Shown here piece by piece: positions 1 to 13,500 of a stretch of 64,000 nucleotides of DNA. This DNA comes from Acanthosoma haemorrhoidale (Eukaryota; Arthropoda; Insecta; Hemiptera; Acanthosomatidae). The stretch covers positions 95,439,189 to 95,503,188 of the forward strand of contig OV884009.1 in assembly GCA_930367205.1 (NCBI GenBank), given 5' to 3'. Numbering within the stretch: position 1 is the stretch's first letter; each line of letters starts with the position of its first letter. The position numbers were made by a program, and so were the translations under genes. The notes beneath the pieces are model-generated. The model saw only the letters and a list, made by a program, of their open reading frames with translations, did no database searches and had not been told where the DNA came from.

Positions 1-815
1 CAAGAAGTAACGCTAAATGGTGAAAATAAAGTGAGAATATTCGAATCCCTAGCGGGAGAATTATTCTTTGCGTTAGAAGACCCAGCTATGACCATAGGTT
101 TGGTTATAAATGTCTAAAAACAAAAAAATTGTTCTTGGATATGAGAGTAGGCCGGGGAGATACTGTTACTTTTGGCGCTTATAACTTCCAGGAAGTAACA
201 CTAAATGGTGAAAAATCTGTGGTGAAAATAAAGTGAGAATATTCGAATCCCTAGTGGGAGGATTATTCTTTGCTTTAGAAGACCCAGCTATGACCATAGG
301 TTTGGTTATAAATATCTAAAAACAAAAAAATTGTTCTTGGATATGAGGGTAGGCCGGGGAGATACTGTTACTTTTGGCGCTTATAACTTCCAGGATGTAA
401 CACTAAATGGTGAAAAATCTGTGGTGAAAATAAAGTGAGAATATTCGAATCCCTAGCGGGAGAATTATTCTTTGCGTTAGAAGACCCTGCTATGACCATA
501 GGTTTGGTTATAAATGTCTAAAAACAAAAAAATTGTTCTTGGATATGAGCGTAGGCCGGGGAGACACTGTTACTTTTGGCACTTATAACTTCCAAGAAGT
601 AACACTTAATGGTGAAAAATCTGTAGTGAAAATAAAGTGAGAATATTCAAATCCCTAGTAGGAGGATTATTCTTTGCGTTAGAAGACCCAGCTATGACCA
701 TAGGATTGGTTATAAATGTCTAAAAACAAAAAAATTGTTCGTGGATATGAGGGTAGGCCGGGGAGATACTGTTACTTTTGGCGCTTATAACTTCCAAGAA
801 GTAACGCTAAATGGT
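1..815. repeat. Array 1 multi-monomer block, copy a
   Basis: A four-monomer block that recurs at 2501-3315 with an offset of 2500 bp. It carries the same order of private variants: GAGAGTAGG, then CAGGAAGTAACAC, CAGGATGTAACAC, and CACTTAATG with CTGTAGTG. Few differences are visible (for example AATGGTG here against AATGTTG in the second copy). The match breaks at about 816, where this copy has a short monomer and the other a long one. This is a higher-order duplication inside the satellite. Confidence 0.8.
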
Positions 816-2339
816 GAAAATAAAGTGAGAATATTCGGATCCCTAGTGGGAGAATTATTCTTTGCGTTAGAAGACCCAGCTATGACCATAGGTTTGGTTA
901 TAAATGTCTAAAAACTAAAAAATTGTTCTTGGATATGAGGGTAGGCCGGGGAGACACTGTTACTTTTGGCGCTTATAACTCCCAAGAAGTAACGCTAAAT
1001 GGTGAAAATAAAGAGAGAATATTGGAATCCGTAGTGGGAGGATTATTCTTTGCGTTAGAAGACCCAGCTATGACCATAGGTTGGGTTATAAATGTCTAAA
1101 AACAAAAAAATTGTTCTTGGATATGAGGGTAGGCCAGGGAGAGACTGTTACTTTTGGCGCTTATAACTTCCAAGAAGTAACGCTAAATGGTGAAAATAAA
1201 GTGAGAATATTCGAATCCCTAGTGGGAGGATTATTCTTTGCGTTAGAAGACCCAGCTATGACCATAGGTTTGGTTATAAATGTCTAAAAACATCAAAATT
1301 GTTCTTGGATATGAGCGTAGGCCGGGGAGATACTGTTACTTTTGGCGCTTATAACTTCCAAGAAGTAACGCTAAATGGTGAAAATAAAGTGAGAATATTC
1401 GAATCCCTAGCGGGAGAATTATTCTTTGCGTTAGAAGACCCAGCTATGACCATAGGTTTGGTTATAAATGTCTAAAAACAAAAAAATTGTTCTTGGATAT
1501 GAGCGTAGGCCGGGGAGACACTGTTACTTTTGGCGCTTATAACTTCCAAGAAGTAACGCTAAATGGTGAAAATAAAGTGAGAATATTCGAATCCGTAGTG
1601 GGAGGATTATTCTTTGCGTTAGAAGACCGAGCTATGACCATAGGTTGGGTTATAAATGTCTAAAAACAAAAAAATTGTTCTTGGATATGAGGGTAGGCCA
1701 GGGAGATACTGTTACTTTTGGCGCTTATAACTTCCAAGAAGTAACGCTAAATGGTGAAAATAAAGTGAGAATATTCGAATCCGTAGTGGGAGGATTATTC
1801 TTTGCGTTAGAAGACCCAGCTATGACCATAGGTTGGGTTATAAATGTCTAAAAACAAAAAAATTGTTCTTGGATATGAGGGTAGGCCAGGGAGATACTGT
1901 TACTTTTGGCACTTATAACTTCCAAGAAGTAACGCTAAATGGTGAAAATAAGGTGAGAATATTCGAATCCCTAGTGGGAGGATTATTCTTTGCGTTCAAA
2001 GACCCAGCTATGACCATAGGTTTGGTTATAAATGTCTAAAAACAAAAAAATTGTTCTTGGATATGAGCGTAGGCCGGGGAGATACTGTTACTTTTGGCGC
2101 TTATAACTTCCAAGAAGTAACACTAAATGGTAAAAAATCTGTGGTGAAAATAAAGTGAGAATATTCGGATCCCTAGTGGGAGAATTATTCTTTGCGTTAG
2201 AAGACCCAGCTATGACCATAGGTTTGGTTATAAATGTCTAAAAACAAAAAAATTGTTCTTGGATATGAGGGTAGGCCGGGGAGACACTGTTACTTTTGGC
2301 GCTTATAACTTCCAAGAAGTAACGCTAAATGGTGAAAAT

Positions 2340-4050
2340 AAAGTGAGAATATTCGAATCCCTAGTGGGAGGATTATTCTTTGCGTTAGAAGACCCAACTA
2401 TGACCATAGGTTTGGTTATAAATATCTAAAAACAAAAAAATTGTTCTTGGATATGAGGGTAGGCCGGGGAGATACTGTTACTTTTGGCGCTTATAACTTC
2501 CAAGAAGTAACGCTAAATGGTGAAAATAAAGTGAGAATATTCGAATCCCTAGCGGGAGAATTATTCTTTGCGTTAGAAGACCCAGCTATGACCATAGGTT
2601 TGGTTATAAATGTCTAAAAACAAAAAAATTGTTCTTGGATATGAGAGTAGGCCGGGGAGATACTGTTACTTTTGGCGCTTATAACTTCCAGGAAGTAACA
2701 CTAAATGGTGAAAAATCTGTGGTGAAAATAAAGTGAGAATATTCGAATCCCTAGTGGGAGGATTATTCTTTGCTTTAGAAGACCCAGCTATGACCATAGG
2801 TTTGGTTATAAATATCTAAAAACAAAAAAATTGTTCTTGGATATGAGGGTAGGCCGGGGAGATACTGTTACTTTTGGCGCTTATAACTTCCAGGATGTAA
2901 CACTAAATGGTGAAAAATCTGTGGTGAAAATAAAGTGAGAATATTCGAATCCCTAGCGGGAGAATTATTCTTTGCGTTAGAAGACCCTGCTATGACCATA
3001 GGTTTGGTTATAAATGTCTAAAAACAAAAAAATTGTTCTTGGATATGAGCGTAGGCCGGGGAGACACTGTTACTTTTGGCACTTATAACTTCCAAGAAGT
3101 AACACTTAATGTTGAAAAATCTGTAGTGAAAATTAAGTGAGAATATTCAAATCCCTAGTAGGAGGATTATTCTTTGCGTTAGAAGACCCAGCTATGACCA
3201 TAGGATTGGTTATAAATGTCTAAAAACAAAAAAATTGTTCGTGGATATGAGGGTAGGCCGGGGAGATACTGTTACTTTTGGCGCTTATAACTTCCAAGAA
3301 GTAACGCTAAATGGTAAAAAATCTGTGGTGAAAATAAAGTGAGAATATTCGGATCCCTAGTGGGAGAATTATTCTTTGCGTTAGAAGACCCAGCTATGAC
3401 CATAGGTTGGTTATAAATGTCTAAAAACAAAAAAATTGTTCGTGGATATGAGGGTAGGCTTGGGAGATACTGTTAATTTTGGCGCTTATAACTTCCAAGA
3501 AGTAACACTAAATGGTAAAAAATCTGTGGTGAAAATAAAGTGAGAATATTCGGATCCCTAGTGGGAGAATTATTCTTTGCGTTAGAAGACCCAGCTATGA
3601 CCATAGGTTTGGTTATAAATGTCTAAAAACAAGAAAATTGTTCTTGGATATGAGGGTAGGCCGGGGAGACACTGTTACTTTTGGCGCTTATAACTTCCAA
3701 GAAGTAACGCTAAATGGTGAAAATAAAGTGAGAATATTCAAATCCCTAGTGGGAGGATTATTCTTTGCGTTAGAAGACCCTACTATGACCATAGGTTTGG
3801 TTATAAATATCTAAAAACAAAAAAATTGTTCTTGGATATGAGGGTAGTCCAGGGAGATACTGTTACTTTTGGCGCTTATAACTTCTAAAAAGTAACACTA
3901 AATGGTGAAAATTCTGTGGTGAAAATAGGGAGAATATTCGAATCCTAGGTGGGAGAATTATTCTTTGCATTAGAAGACCCTGCTATGACCATAGGTTTGG
4001 TTATAAATGTCTAAAAACAAAAAAATTGTTCGTGGATATGAGGGTAGGCT
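2340..4050. repeat. Array 1 higher-order block, copy matched at 5672-7382
   Basis: About nine monomers in an order that is repeated 3332 bp downstream. Shared private markers include CCCAACTATGACC, GAGAGTAGG, CAGGATGTAAC, CTTAATGTTG (3105 here, 6437 in the partner), a shortened ATAGGTTGGTTAT and AGGCTTGGGAG. The copies diverge near 4050, where one continues with AGGCTTGGG and the other with AGGCCAGGG. The first part also matches 1-815. Confidence 0.75.
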
Positions 4051-5209
4051 TGGGAGATACTGTTAATTTTGGTGCTTATAACTTCCAAGAAGTAACACTA
4101 AATGGTAAAAAATCTGTGGTGAAAATAAAGTGAGAATATTCGGATCCCTAGTGGGAGGATTATTCTTTGCGTTAGAAGACCCAGCTATGACCATAGGTTG
4201 GGTTATAAATGTCTAAAAAGAAAAAAATTGTTCTTGGATATGAGGGTAGGCCAGGGAGAGACTGTTACTTTTGGCGCTTATAACTTCCAAGAAGTAACGC
4301 TAAATGGTGAAAATAAAGTGAGAATATTCAAATCCCTAGTGGGAGGATTATTCTTTGCGTTAGAAGACCCAGCTATGACCATAGGTTTGGTTATAAATGT
4401 CTAAAAACATCAAAATTGTTCTTGGATATGAGCGTAGGCCGGGGAGATACTGTTACTTTTGGCGCTTATAACTTCCAAGAAGTAACGCTAAATGGTGAAA
4501 ATAAAGTGAGAATATTCGAATCCCTAGCGGGAGAATTATTCTTTGCGTTAGAAGACCCAGCTATGACCATAGGTTTGGTTATAAATGTCTAAAAACAAAA
4601 AAATTTTTCTTGGATATGAGCGTAGGCCGGGGAGACACTGTTACTTTTGGCGCTTATAACTTCCAAGAAGTAACGCTAAATAGTGAAAATAAAGTGAGAA
4701 TATTCGAATCCGTAGTGGGAGGATTATTCTTTGCGTTAGAAGACCCAGCTATGACCATAGGTTGGGTTATAAATGTCTAAAAACAAAAACATTGTTCTTG
4801 GATATGAGGGTAGGCCAGGGAGATACTGTTACTTTTGGCACTTATAACTTCCAAGAAGTAACGCTAAATGGTGAAAATAAAGTGAGAATATTCGAATCCC
4901 TAGTGGGAGGATTATTCTTTGCGTTCAAAGACCCAGCTATGACCATAGGTTTGGTTATAAATGTCTAAAAACAAAAAAATTGTTCTTGGATATGAGCGTA
5001 GGCCGGGGAGATACTGTTACTTTTGGCGCTTATAACTTCCAAGAAGTAACACTAAATGGTAAAAAATCTGTGGTGAAAATAAAGTGAGAATATTCGGATC
5101 CCTAGTGGGAGAATTATTCTTTGCGTTAGAAGACCCAGCTATGACCATAGGTTTGGTTATAAATGTCTAAAAACAAAAAAATTGTTCTTGGATATGAGGG
5201 TAGGCCGGG
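3779..5209. repeat. Array 1 higher-order block, partner of 9087-10517
   Basis: About seven monomers duplicated with a constant offset of 5308 bp. Shared markers, in order, are CCTACTATGACC, GGGTAGTCCAGGG, a monomer with AAAATAGGG, AGGCTTGGG, ATTCAAATCC, AACATCAAAATTG, AAATTTTTCTTGG, CTAAATAGTG and AAAAACATTG. Differences are few, for example CTAAAAAGAAA at 4213 against CTAAAAACAAA in the partner. The match ends near 5209, where GATACTG here faces GACACTG in the partner. Confidence 0.85.
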
Positions 5210-5289
5210 GAGATACTGTTACTTTTGGCGCTTATAACTTCTAAAAAGTAACACTAAATGGTAAAAATTCTGTGGTGAAAATAGTGAGA

Positions 5290-5900
5290 ATATTCGAATC
5301 CCAGGTGGGAGAATTATTCTTTGCATTAGAAGACCCAGCTATGACCATAGGATTGGTTATAAATGTCTAAAAACAAAAAAATTGTTCGTGGATATGAGGG
5401 TAGGCCAGGGAGAGACTGTTACTTTTGGCGCTTATAACTTCCAAGAAGTAACACTTAATGGTGAAAAATCTGTAGTGAAAATAAAGTGAGAATATTCGAA
5501 TCCCTAGGTGGAGGATTATTCTTTGCGTTAGAAGACCCAGCTATGACCATAGGATTGGTTATAAATGTCTAAAAACAAAAAAAATTGTTCGTGGATATGA
5601 GGGTAGGCCAGGGAGAGACTGTTACTTTTGGCGCTTATAACTTCCAAGAAGTAACGCTAAATGGTGAAAATAAAGTGAGAATATTCGAATCCCTAGTGGG
5701 AGGATTATTCTTTGCGTTAGAAGACCCAACTATGACCATAGGTTTGGTTATAAATATCTAAAAACAAAAAAATTGTTCTTGGATATGAGGGTAGGCCGGG
5801 GAGATACTGTTACTTTTGGCGCTTATAACTTCCAAGAAGTAACGCTAAATGGTGAAAATAAAGTGAGAATATTCGAATCCCTAGCGGGAGAATTATTCTT
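5290..5900. repeat. Array 1 three-monomer block repeated at 7266-7876
   Basis: This short block contains a distinctive CCCTAGGTGGAGG monomer and a neighbour with one extra A in its A-run. The same pair reappears 1976 bp downstream (anchors 5390/7366 and 5592/7568), and a related set appears again around 13920-14190. It shows that small multi-monomer cassettes move or duplicate within the array. Confidence 0.65.
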
Positions 5901-7382
5901 TGCGTTAGAAGACCCAGCTATGACCATAGGTTTGGTTATAAATGTCTAAAAACAAAAAAATTGTTCTTGGATATGAGAGTAGGCCGGGGAGATACTGTTA
6001 CTTTTGGCGCTTATAACTTCCAGGAAGTAACACTAAATGGTGAAAAATCTGTGGTGAAAATAAAGTGAGAATATTCGAATCCCTAGTGGGAGGATTATTC
6101 TTTGCTTTAGAAGACCCAGCTATGACCATAGGTTTGGTTATAAATATCTAAAAACAAAAAAATTGTTCTTGGATATGAGGGTAGGCCGGGGAGATACTGT
6201 TACTTTTGGCGCTTATAACTTCCAGGATGTAACACTAAATGGTGAAAAATCTGTGGTGAAAATAAAGTGAGAATATTCGAATCCCTAGCGGGAGAATTAT
6301 TCTTTGCGTTAGAAGACCCTGCTATGATGATAGGTTTGGTTATAAATGTCTAAAAACAAAAAAATTGTTCTTGGATATGAGCGTAGGCCGGGGAGACACT
6401 GTTACTTTTGGCACTTATAACTTCCAAGAAGTAACACTTAATGTTGAAAAATCTGTAGTGAAAATTAAGTGAGAATATTCAAATCCCTAGTAGGAGGATT
6501 ATTCTTTGCGTTAGAAGACCCAGCTATGACCATAGGATTGGTTATAAATGTCTAAAAACAAAAAAATTGTTCGTGGATATGAGGGTAGGCCGGGGAGATA
6601 CTGTTACTTTTGGCGCTTATAACTTCCAAGAAGTAACGCTAAATGGTAAAAAATCTGTGGTGAAAATAAAGTGAGAATATTCGGATCCCTAGTGGGAGAA
6701 TTATTCTTTGCGTTAAAAGACCCAGCTATGACCATAGGTTGGTTATAAATGTCTAAAAACAAAAAGATTGTTCGTGGATATGAGGGTAGGCTTGGGAGAT
6801 ACTGTTAATTTTGGTGCTTATAACTTCCAAGAAGTAACACTAAATGGTAAAAAATCTGTGGTGAAAATAAAGTGAGAATATTCGGATCCCTAGTGGGAGA
6901 ATTATTCTTTGCGTTAGAAGACCCAGCTATGACCATAGGTTTGGTTATAAATGTCTAAAAACAAAAAAATTGTTCTTGGATATGAGGGTAGGCCGGGGAG
7001 ACACTGTTACTTTTGGCGCTTATAACTTCCAAGAAGTAACGCTAAATGGTGAAAATAAAGTGAGAATATTCGAATCCCTAGTGGGAGGATTATTCTTTGC
7101 GTTAGAAGACCCAACTATGACCATAGGTTTGGTTATAAATATCTAAAAACAAAAAAATTGTTCTTGGATATGAGGGTAGACCAGGGAGATACTGTCACTT
7201 TTGGCGCTTATAACTTCTAAAAAGTAACACTAAATGGTGAAAATTCTGTGGTGATAATAGTGAGAATATTCGAATCCCAGGTGGGAGAATTATTCTTTGC
7301 ATTAGAAGACCCAGCTATGACCATAGGATTGGTTATAAATGTCTAAAAACAAAAAAATTGTTCGTGGATATGAGGGTAGGCC
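5672..7382. repeat. Array 1 higher-order block, partner of 2340-4050
   Basis: The second copy of the ~1.7-kb block, offset 3332 bp. Local private changes, such as ATGATGATAGG near 6325 and AAAAAGATTG near 6765, show that it has diverged since duplication. AAAAAGATTG recurs near 8535, which suggests that part of this copy was itself the source of the stretch around 8150-8900 (offset about 1774 bp from the CTTAATGTTG marker at 6437 to 8211). Confidence 0.75.
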
Positions 7383-9086
7383 AGGGAGAGACTGTTACTT
7401 TTGGCGCTTATAACTTCCAAGAAGTAACACTTAATGGTGAAAAATCTGTAGTGAAAATAAAGTGAGAATATTCGAATCCCTAGGTGGAGGATTATTCTTT
7501 GCGTTAGAAGACCCAGCTATGACCATAGGATTGGTTATAAATGTCTAAAAACAAAAAAAATTGTTCGTGGATATGAGGGTAGGCCAGGGAGAGACTGTTA
7601 CTTTTGGCGCTTATAACTTCCAAGAAGTAACGCTAAATGGTGAAAATAAAGTGAGAATATTCGAATCCCTAGTGGGAGGATTATTCTTTGCGTTAGAAGA
7701 CCCAACTATGACCATAGGTTTGGTTATAAATATCTAAAAACAAAAAAATTGTTCTTGGATATGAGGGTAGGCCGGGGAGATACTGTTACTTTTGGCGCTT
7801 ATAACTTCCAAGAAGTAACGCTAAATGGTGAAAATAAAGTGAGAATATTCGAATCCCTAGTGGGAGGATTATTCTTTGCTTTAGAAGACCCAGCTATGAC
7901 CATAGGTTTGGTTATAAATATCTAAAAACAAAAAAATTGTTCTTGGATATGAGGGTAGGCCGGGGAGATACTGTTACTTTTGGCGCTTATAACTTCCAGG
8001 ATGTAACACTAAATGGTGAAAAATCTGTGGTGAAAATAAAGTGAGAATATTCGAATCCCTAGCGGGAGAATTATTCTTTGCGTTAGAAGACCCTGCTATG
8101 ACCATAGGTTTGGTTATAAATGTCTAAAAACAAAAAAATTGTTCTTGGATATGAGCGTAGGCCGGGGAGACACTGTTACTTTTGGCACTTATAACTTCCA
8201 AGAAGTAACACTTAATGTTGAAAAATCTGTAGTGAAAATTAAGTGAGAATATTCAAATCCCTAGTAGGAGGATTATTCTTTGCGTTAGAAGACCCAGCTA
8301 TGACCATAGGATTGGTTATAAATGTCTAAAAACAAAAAAATTGTTCGTGGATATGAGGGTAGGCCGGGGAGATACTGTTACTTTTGGCGCTTATAACTTC
8401 CAAGAAGTAACGCTAAATGGTAAAAAATCTGTGGTGAAAATAAAGTGAGAATATTCGGATCCCTAGTGGGAGAATTATTCTTTGCGTTAAAAGACCCAGC
8501 TATGACCATAGGTTGGTTATAAATGTCTAAAAACAAAAAGATTGTTCGTGGATATGAGGGTAGGCTTGGGAGATACTGTTAATTTTGGTGCTTATAACTT
8601 CCAAGAAGTAACACTAAATGGTAAAAAATCTGTGGTGAAAATAAAGTGAGAATATTCGGATCCCTAGTGGGAGAATTATTCTTTGCGTTAGAAGACCCAG
8701 CTATGACCATAGGTTTGGTTATAAATGTCTAAAAACAAAAAAATTGTTCTTGGATATGAGGGTAGGCCGGGGAGACACTGTTACTTTTGGCGCTTATAAC
8801 TTCCAAGAAGTAACGCTAAATGGTGAAAATAAAGTGAGAATATTCGAATCCCTAGTGGGAGGATTATTCTTTGCGTTAGAAGACCCAACTATGACCATAG
8901 GTTTGGTTAGAAATGTCTAAAAACAAAAAAATTGTTTTTGGATATGAGGGTAGGCTTGGGAGATACTGTTAATTTTGGCGCTTATAACTTCCAAGAAGTA
9001 ACACTCAATGGTAAAAAATCTGTGGTGAAAATAAAGTGAGAATATTCGGATCCCTAGTGGGAGAATTATTCTTTGCGTTAGAAGAC

Positions 9087-10517
9087 CCTACTATGACCAT
9101 AGGTTTGGTTATAAATATCTAAAAACAAAAAAATTGTTCTTGGATATGAGGGTAGTCCAGGGAGATACTGTTACTTTTGGCGCTTATAACTTCTAAAAAG
9201 TAACACTAAATGGTGAAAATTCTGTGGTGAAAATAGGGAGAATATTCGAATCCCAGGTGGGAGAATTATTCTTTGCATTAGAAGACCCTGCTATGACCAT
9301 AGGTTTGGTTATAAATGTCTAAAAACAAAAAAATTGTTCGTGGATATGAGGGTAGGCTTGGGAGATACTGTTAATTTTGGTGCTTATAACTTCCAAGAAG
9401 TAACACTAAATGGTAAAAAATCTGTGGTGAAAATAAAGTGAGAATATTCGGATCCCTAGTGGGAGGATTATTCTTTGCGTTAGAAGACCCAGCTATGACC
9501 ATAGGTTGGGTTATAAATGTCTAAAAACAAAAAAATTGTTCTTGGATATGAGGGTAGGCCAGGGAGAGACTGTTACTTTTGGCGCTTATAACTTCCAAGA
9601 AGTAACGCTAAATGGTGAAAATAAAGTGAGAATATTCAAATCCCTAGTGGGAGGATTATTCTTTGCGTTAGAAGACCCAGCTATGACCATAGGTTTGGTT
9701 ATAAATGTCTAAAAACATCAAAATTGTTCTTGGATATGAGCGTAGGCCGGGGAGATACTGTTACTTTTGGCGCTTATAACTTCCAAGAAGTAACGCTAAA
9801 TGGTGAAAATAAAGTGAGAATATTCGAATCCCTAGCGGGAGAATTATTCTTTGCGTTAGAAGACCCAGCTATGACCATAGGTTTGGTTATAAATGTCTAA
9901 AAACAAAAAAATTTTTCTTGGATATGAGCGTAGGCCGGGGAGACACTGTTACTTTTGGCGCTTATAACTTCCAAGAAGTAACGCTAAATAGTGAAAATAA
10001 AGTGAGAATATTCGAATCCGTAGTGGGAGGATTATTCTTTGCGTTAGAAGACCCAGCTATGACCATAGGTTGGGTTATAAATGTCTAAAAACAAAAACAT
10101 TGTTCTTGGATATGAGGGTAGGCCAGGGAGATACTGTTACTTTTGGCACTTATAACTTCCAAGAAGTAACGCTAAATGGTGAAAATAAAGTGAGAATATT
10201 CGAATCCCTAGTGGGAGGATTATTCTTTGCGTTCAAAGACCCAGCTATGACCATAGGTTTGGTTATAAATGTCTAAAAACAAAAAAATTGTTCTTGGATA
10301 TGAGCGTAGGCCGGGGAGATACTGTTACTTTTGGCGCTTATAACTTCCAAGAAGTAACACTAAATGGTAAAAAATCTGTGGTGAAAATAAAGTGAGAATA
10401 TTCGGATCCCTAGTGGGAGAATTATTCTTTGCGTTAGAAGACCCAGCTATGACCATAGGTTTGGTTATAAATGTCTAAAAACAAAAAAATTGTTCTTGGA
10501 TATGAGGGTAGGCCGGG
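9087..10517. repeat. Array 1 higher-order block, partner of 3779-5209
   Basis: The second copy of the ~1.43-kb seven-monomer block. Its near identity over so many private variants implies duplication well after the monomers themselves diverged. The two copies are separated by other, shuffled monomer blocks and are not adjacent. Confidence 0.85.
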
Positions 10518-13500
10518 GAGACACTGTTACTTTTGGCGCTTATAACTTCCAAGAAGTAACGCTAAATGGTGAAAATAAAGTGAGAATATTCGAATCCCTA
10601 GTGGGAGGATTATTCTTTGCGTTAGAAGACCCAACTATGACCATAGGTTTGGTTATAAATATCTAAAAACAAAAAAATTGTTCTTGGATATGAGGGTAGA
10701 CCAGGGAGATACTGTTACTTTTGGCGCTTATAACTTCTAAAAAGTAACACTAAATGGTGAAAATTCTGTGGTGAAAATAGTGAGAATATTCGAATCCCAG
10801 GTGGGAGAATTATTCTTTGCATTAGAAGACCCTGCTATGACCATAGGTTTGGTTATAAATGTCTAAATACAAAAAAATTGTTCGTGGATATGAGGGTAGG
10901 CTTGGGAGATACTGTTAATTTTGGTGCTTATAACTTCCAAGAAGTAACACTAAATGGTAAAAAATCTGTGGTGAAAATAAAGTGAGAATATTCGGATCCC
11001 TAGTGGGAGAATTATTCTTTGCGTTAGAAGACCCAGCTATGACCATAGGTTTGGTTATAAATGTCTAAAAACTAAAAAATTGTTCTTGGATATGAGGGTA
11101 GGCCGGGGAGACACTGTTACTTTTGGCGCTTATAACTCCCAAGAAGTAACGCTAAATGGTGAAAATAAAGAGAGAATATTCGAATCCGTAGTGGGAGGAT
11201 TATTCTTTGCGTTAGAAGACCCAGCTATGACCATAGGTTGGGTTATAAATGTCTAAAAACAAAAAAATTGTTCTTGGATATGAGGGTAGGCCAGGGAGAG
11301 ACTGTTACTTTTGGCACTTATAACTTCCAAGAAGTAACGCTAAATGGTGAAAATAAAGTGAGAATATTCGAATCCCTAGTGGGAGGATTATTCTTTGCGT
11401 TAGAAGACCCAGCTATGACCATAGGTTTGGTTATAAATGTCTAAAAACATCAAAATTGTTCTTGGATATGAGCGTAGGCCGGGGAGATACTGTTACTTTT
11501 GGCGCTTATAACTTCCAAGAAGTAACGCTAAATGGTGAAAATAAAGTGAGAATATTCGAATCCCTAGCGGGAGAATTATTCTTTGCGTTAGAAGACCCAG
11601 CTATGACCATAGGTTTGGTTATAAATGTCTAAAAACAAAAAAATTGTTCTTGGATATGAGCGTAGGCCGGGGAGACACTGTTACTTTTGGCGCTTATAAC
11701 TTCCAAGAAGTAACGCTAAATGGTGAAAATAAAGTGAGAATATTCGAATCCCTAGTGGGAGGATTATTCTTTGCGTTAGAAGACCCAACTATGACCATAA
11801 GTTTGGTTATAAATATCTAAAAAAAAAAAAATTGTTCTTGGATATGAGGGTAGACCAGGGAGATACTGTTACTTTTGGCGCTTATAACTTCTAAAAAGTA
11901 ACACTAAATGGTGAAAATTCTGTGGTGAAAATAGTGAGAATATTCGAATCCCAGGTGGGAGAATTATTCTTTGCATTAGAAGACCCAGCTATGACCATAG
12001 GTTTGGTTATAAATGTCTAAAAACAAAAAAATTGTTCGTGGATATGAGGGTAGGCTTGGGAGATACTGTTAATTTTGGTGCTTATAACTTTCAAGAAGTA
12101 ACACTAAATGGTAAAAAATCTGTGGTGAAAATAAAGTGAGAATATTCGGATCCCTAGTGGGAGAATTATTCTTTGCGTTAGAAGACCCAGCTATGACCAT
12201 AGGTTTGGTTATAAATGTCTAAAAACAAAAAAATTGTTCTTGGATATGAGGGTAGGCCGGGGAGATACTGTTACTTTTGGCGCTTATAACATCTAAAAAG
12301 TAACACTAAATGGTAAAAATTCTGTGGTGAAAATAGTGAGAATATTCGAATCCCAGGTGGGAGAATTATTCTTTGCATTAGAAGACCCAGCTATGACCAT
12401 AGGTTTGGTTATAAATGTCTAAAAACAAAAAAATTGTTCTTGGATATGAGGGTAGACCAGGGAGATACTGTTACTTTTGGCGCTTATAACTTCTAAAAAG
12501 TAACACTAAATGGTAAAAATTCTGTGGTGAAAATAGTGAGAATATTCGAATCCCAGGTGGGAGAATTATTCTTTGCATTAGAAGACCCAGCTATGACCAT
12601 AGGTTTGGTTATAAATGTCTAAAAACAAAAAAATTGTTCGTGGATATGAGGGTAGGCTTGGGAGATACTGTTAATTTTGGTGCTTATAACTTCCAAGAAG
12701 TAACGCTAAATAGTGAAAATAAATTGAGAATATTTGAATCCCTAGTGGGAGGATTATTCTTTGCGTTAGAAGACCCAGCTATGATCATAGGATTGGTTAT
12801 AAATGTCTAAAAACAAAAAAATTGTTCGTGGATATGAGGGTAGGCCGGGGAGATACTGTTACTTTTGGCGCTTATAACTTCCAGGAAGTAACACTAAATG
12901 GTAAAAAATCTGTGGTGAAAATAAAGTGAGAATATTTGGATCCCTAGTGGGAGAATTATTCTTTGCGTTAGAAGACCCAGCTATGACCATAGGTTTGGTT
13001 ATAAATGTCTAAAAACAAAAAAATTGTTCTTGGATATGAGGGTAGGCCGGGGAGACACTGTTACTTTTGGCGCTTATAACTCCCAAGAAGTAACGCTAAA
13101 TGGTGAAAATAAAGAGAGAATATTCGAATCCGTAGTGGGAGGATTATTCTTTGCGTTAGAAGACCCAGCTATGACCATAGGTTGGGTTATAAATGTCTAA
13201 AAACAAAAAAATTGTTCTTGGATATGAGGGTAGGCCAGGGAGAGACTGTTACTTTTGGCGCTTATAACTTCCAAGAAGTAACGCTAAATGGTGAAAATAA
13301 AGTGAGAATATTCGAATCCCTAGTGGGAGGATTATTCTTTGCGTTAGAAGACCCAGCTATGACCATAGGTTTGGTTATAAATGTCTAAAAACATCAAAAT
13401 TGTTCTTGGATATAAGCGTAGGCCGGGGAGATACTGTTACTTTTGGCGCTTAAAACTTCCAAGAAGTAACGCTAAACGGTGAAAATAAAGTGAGAATATT

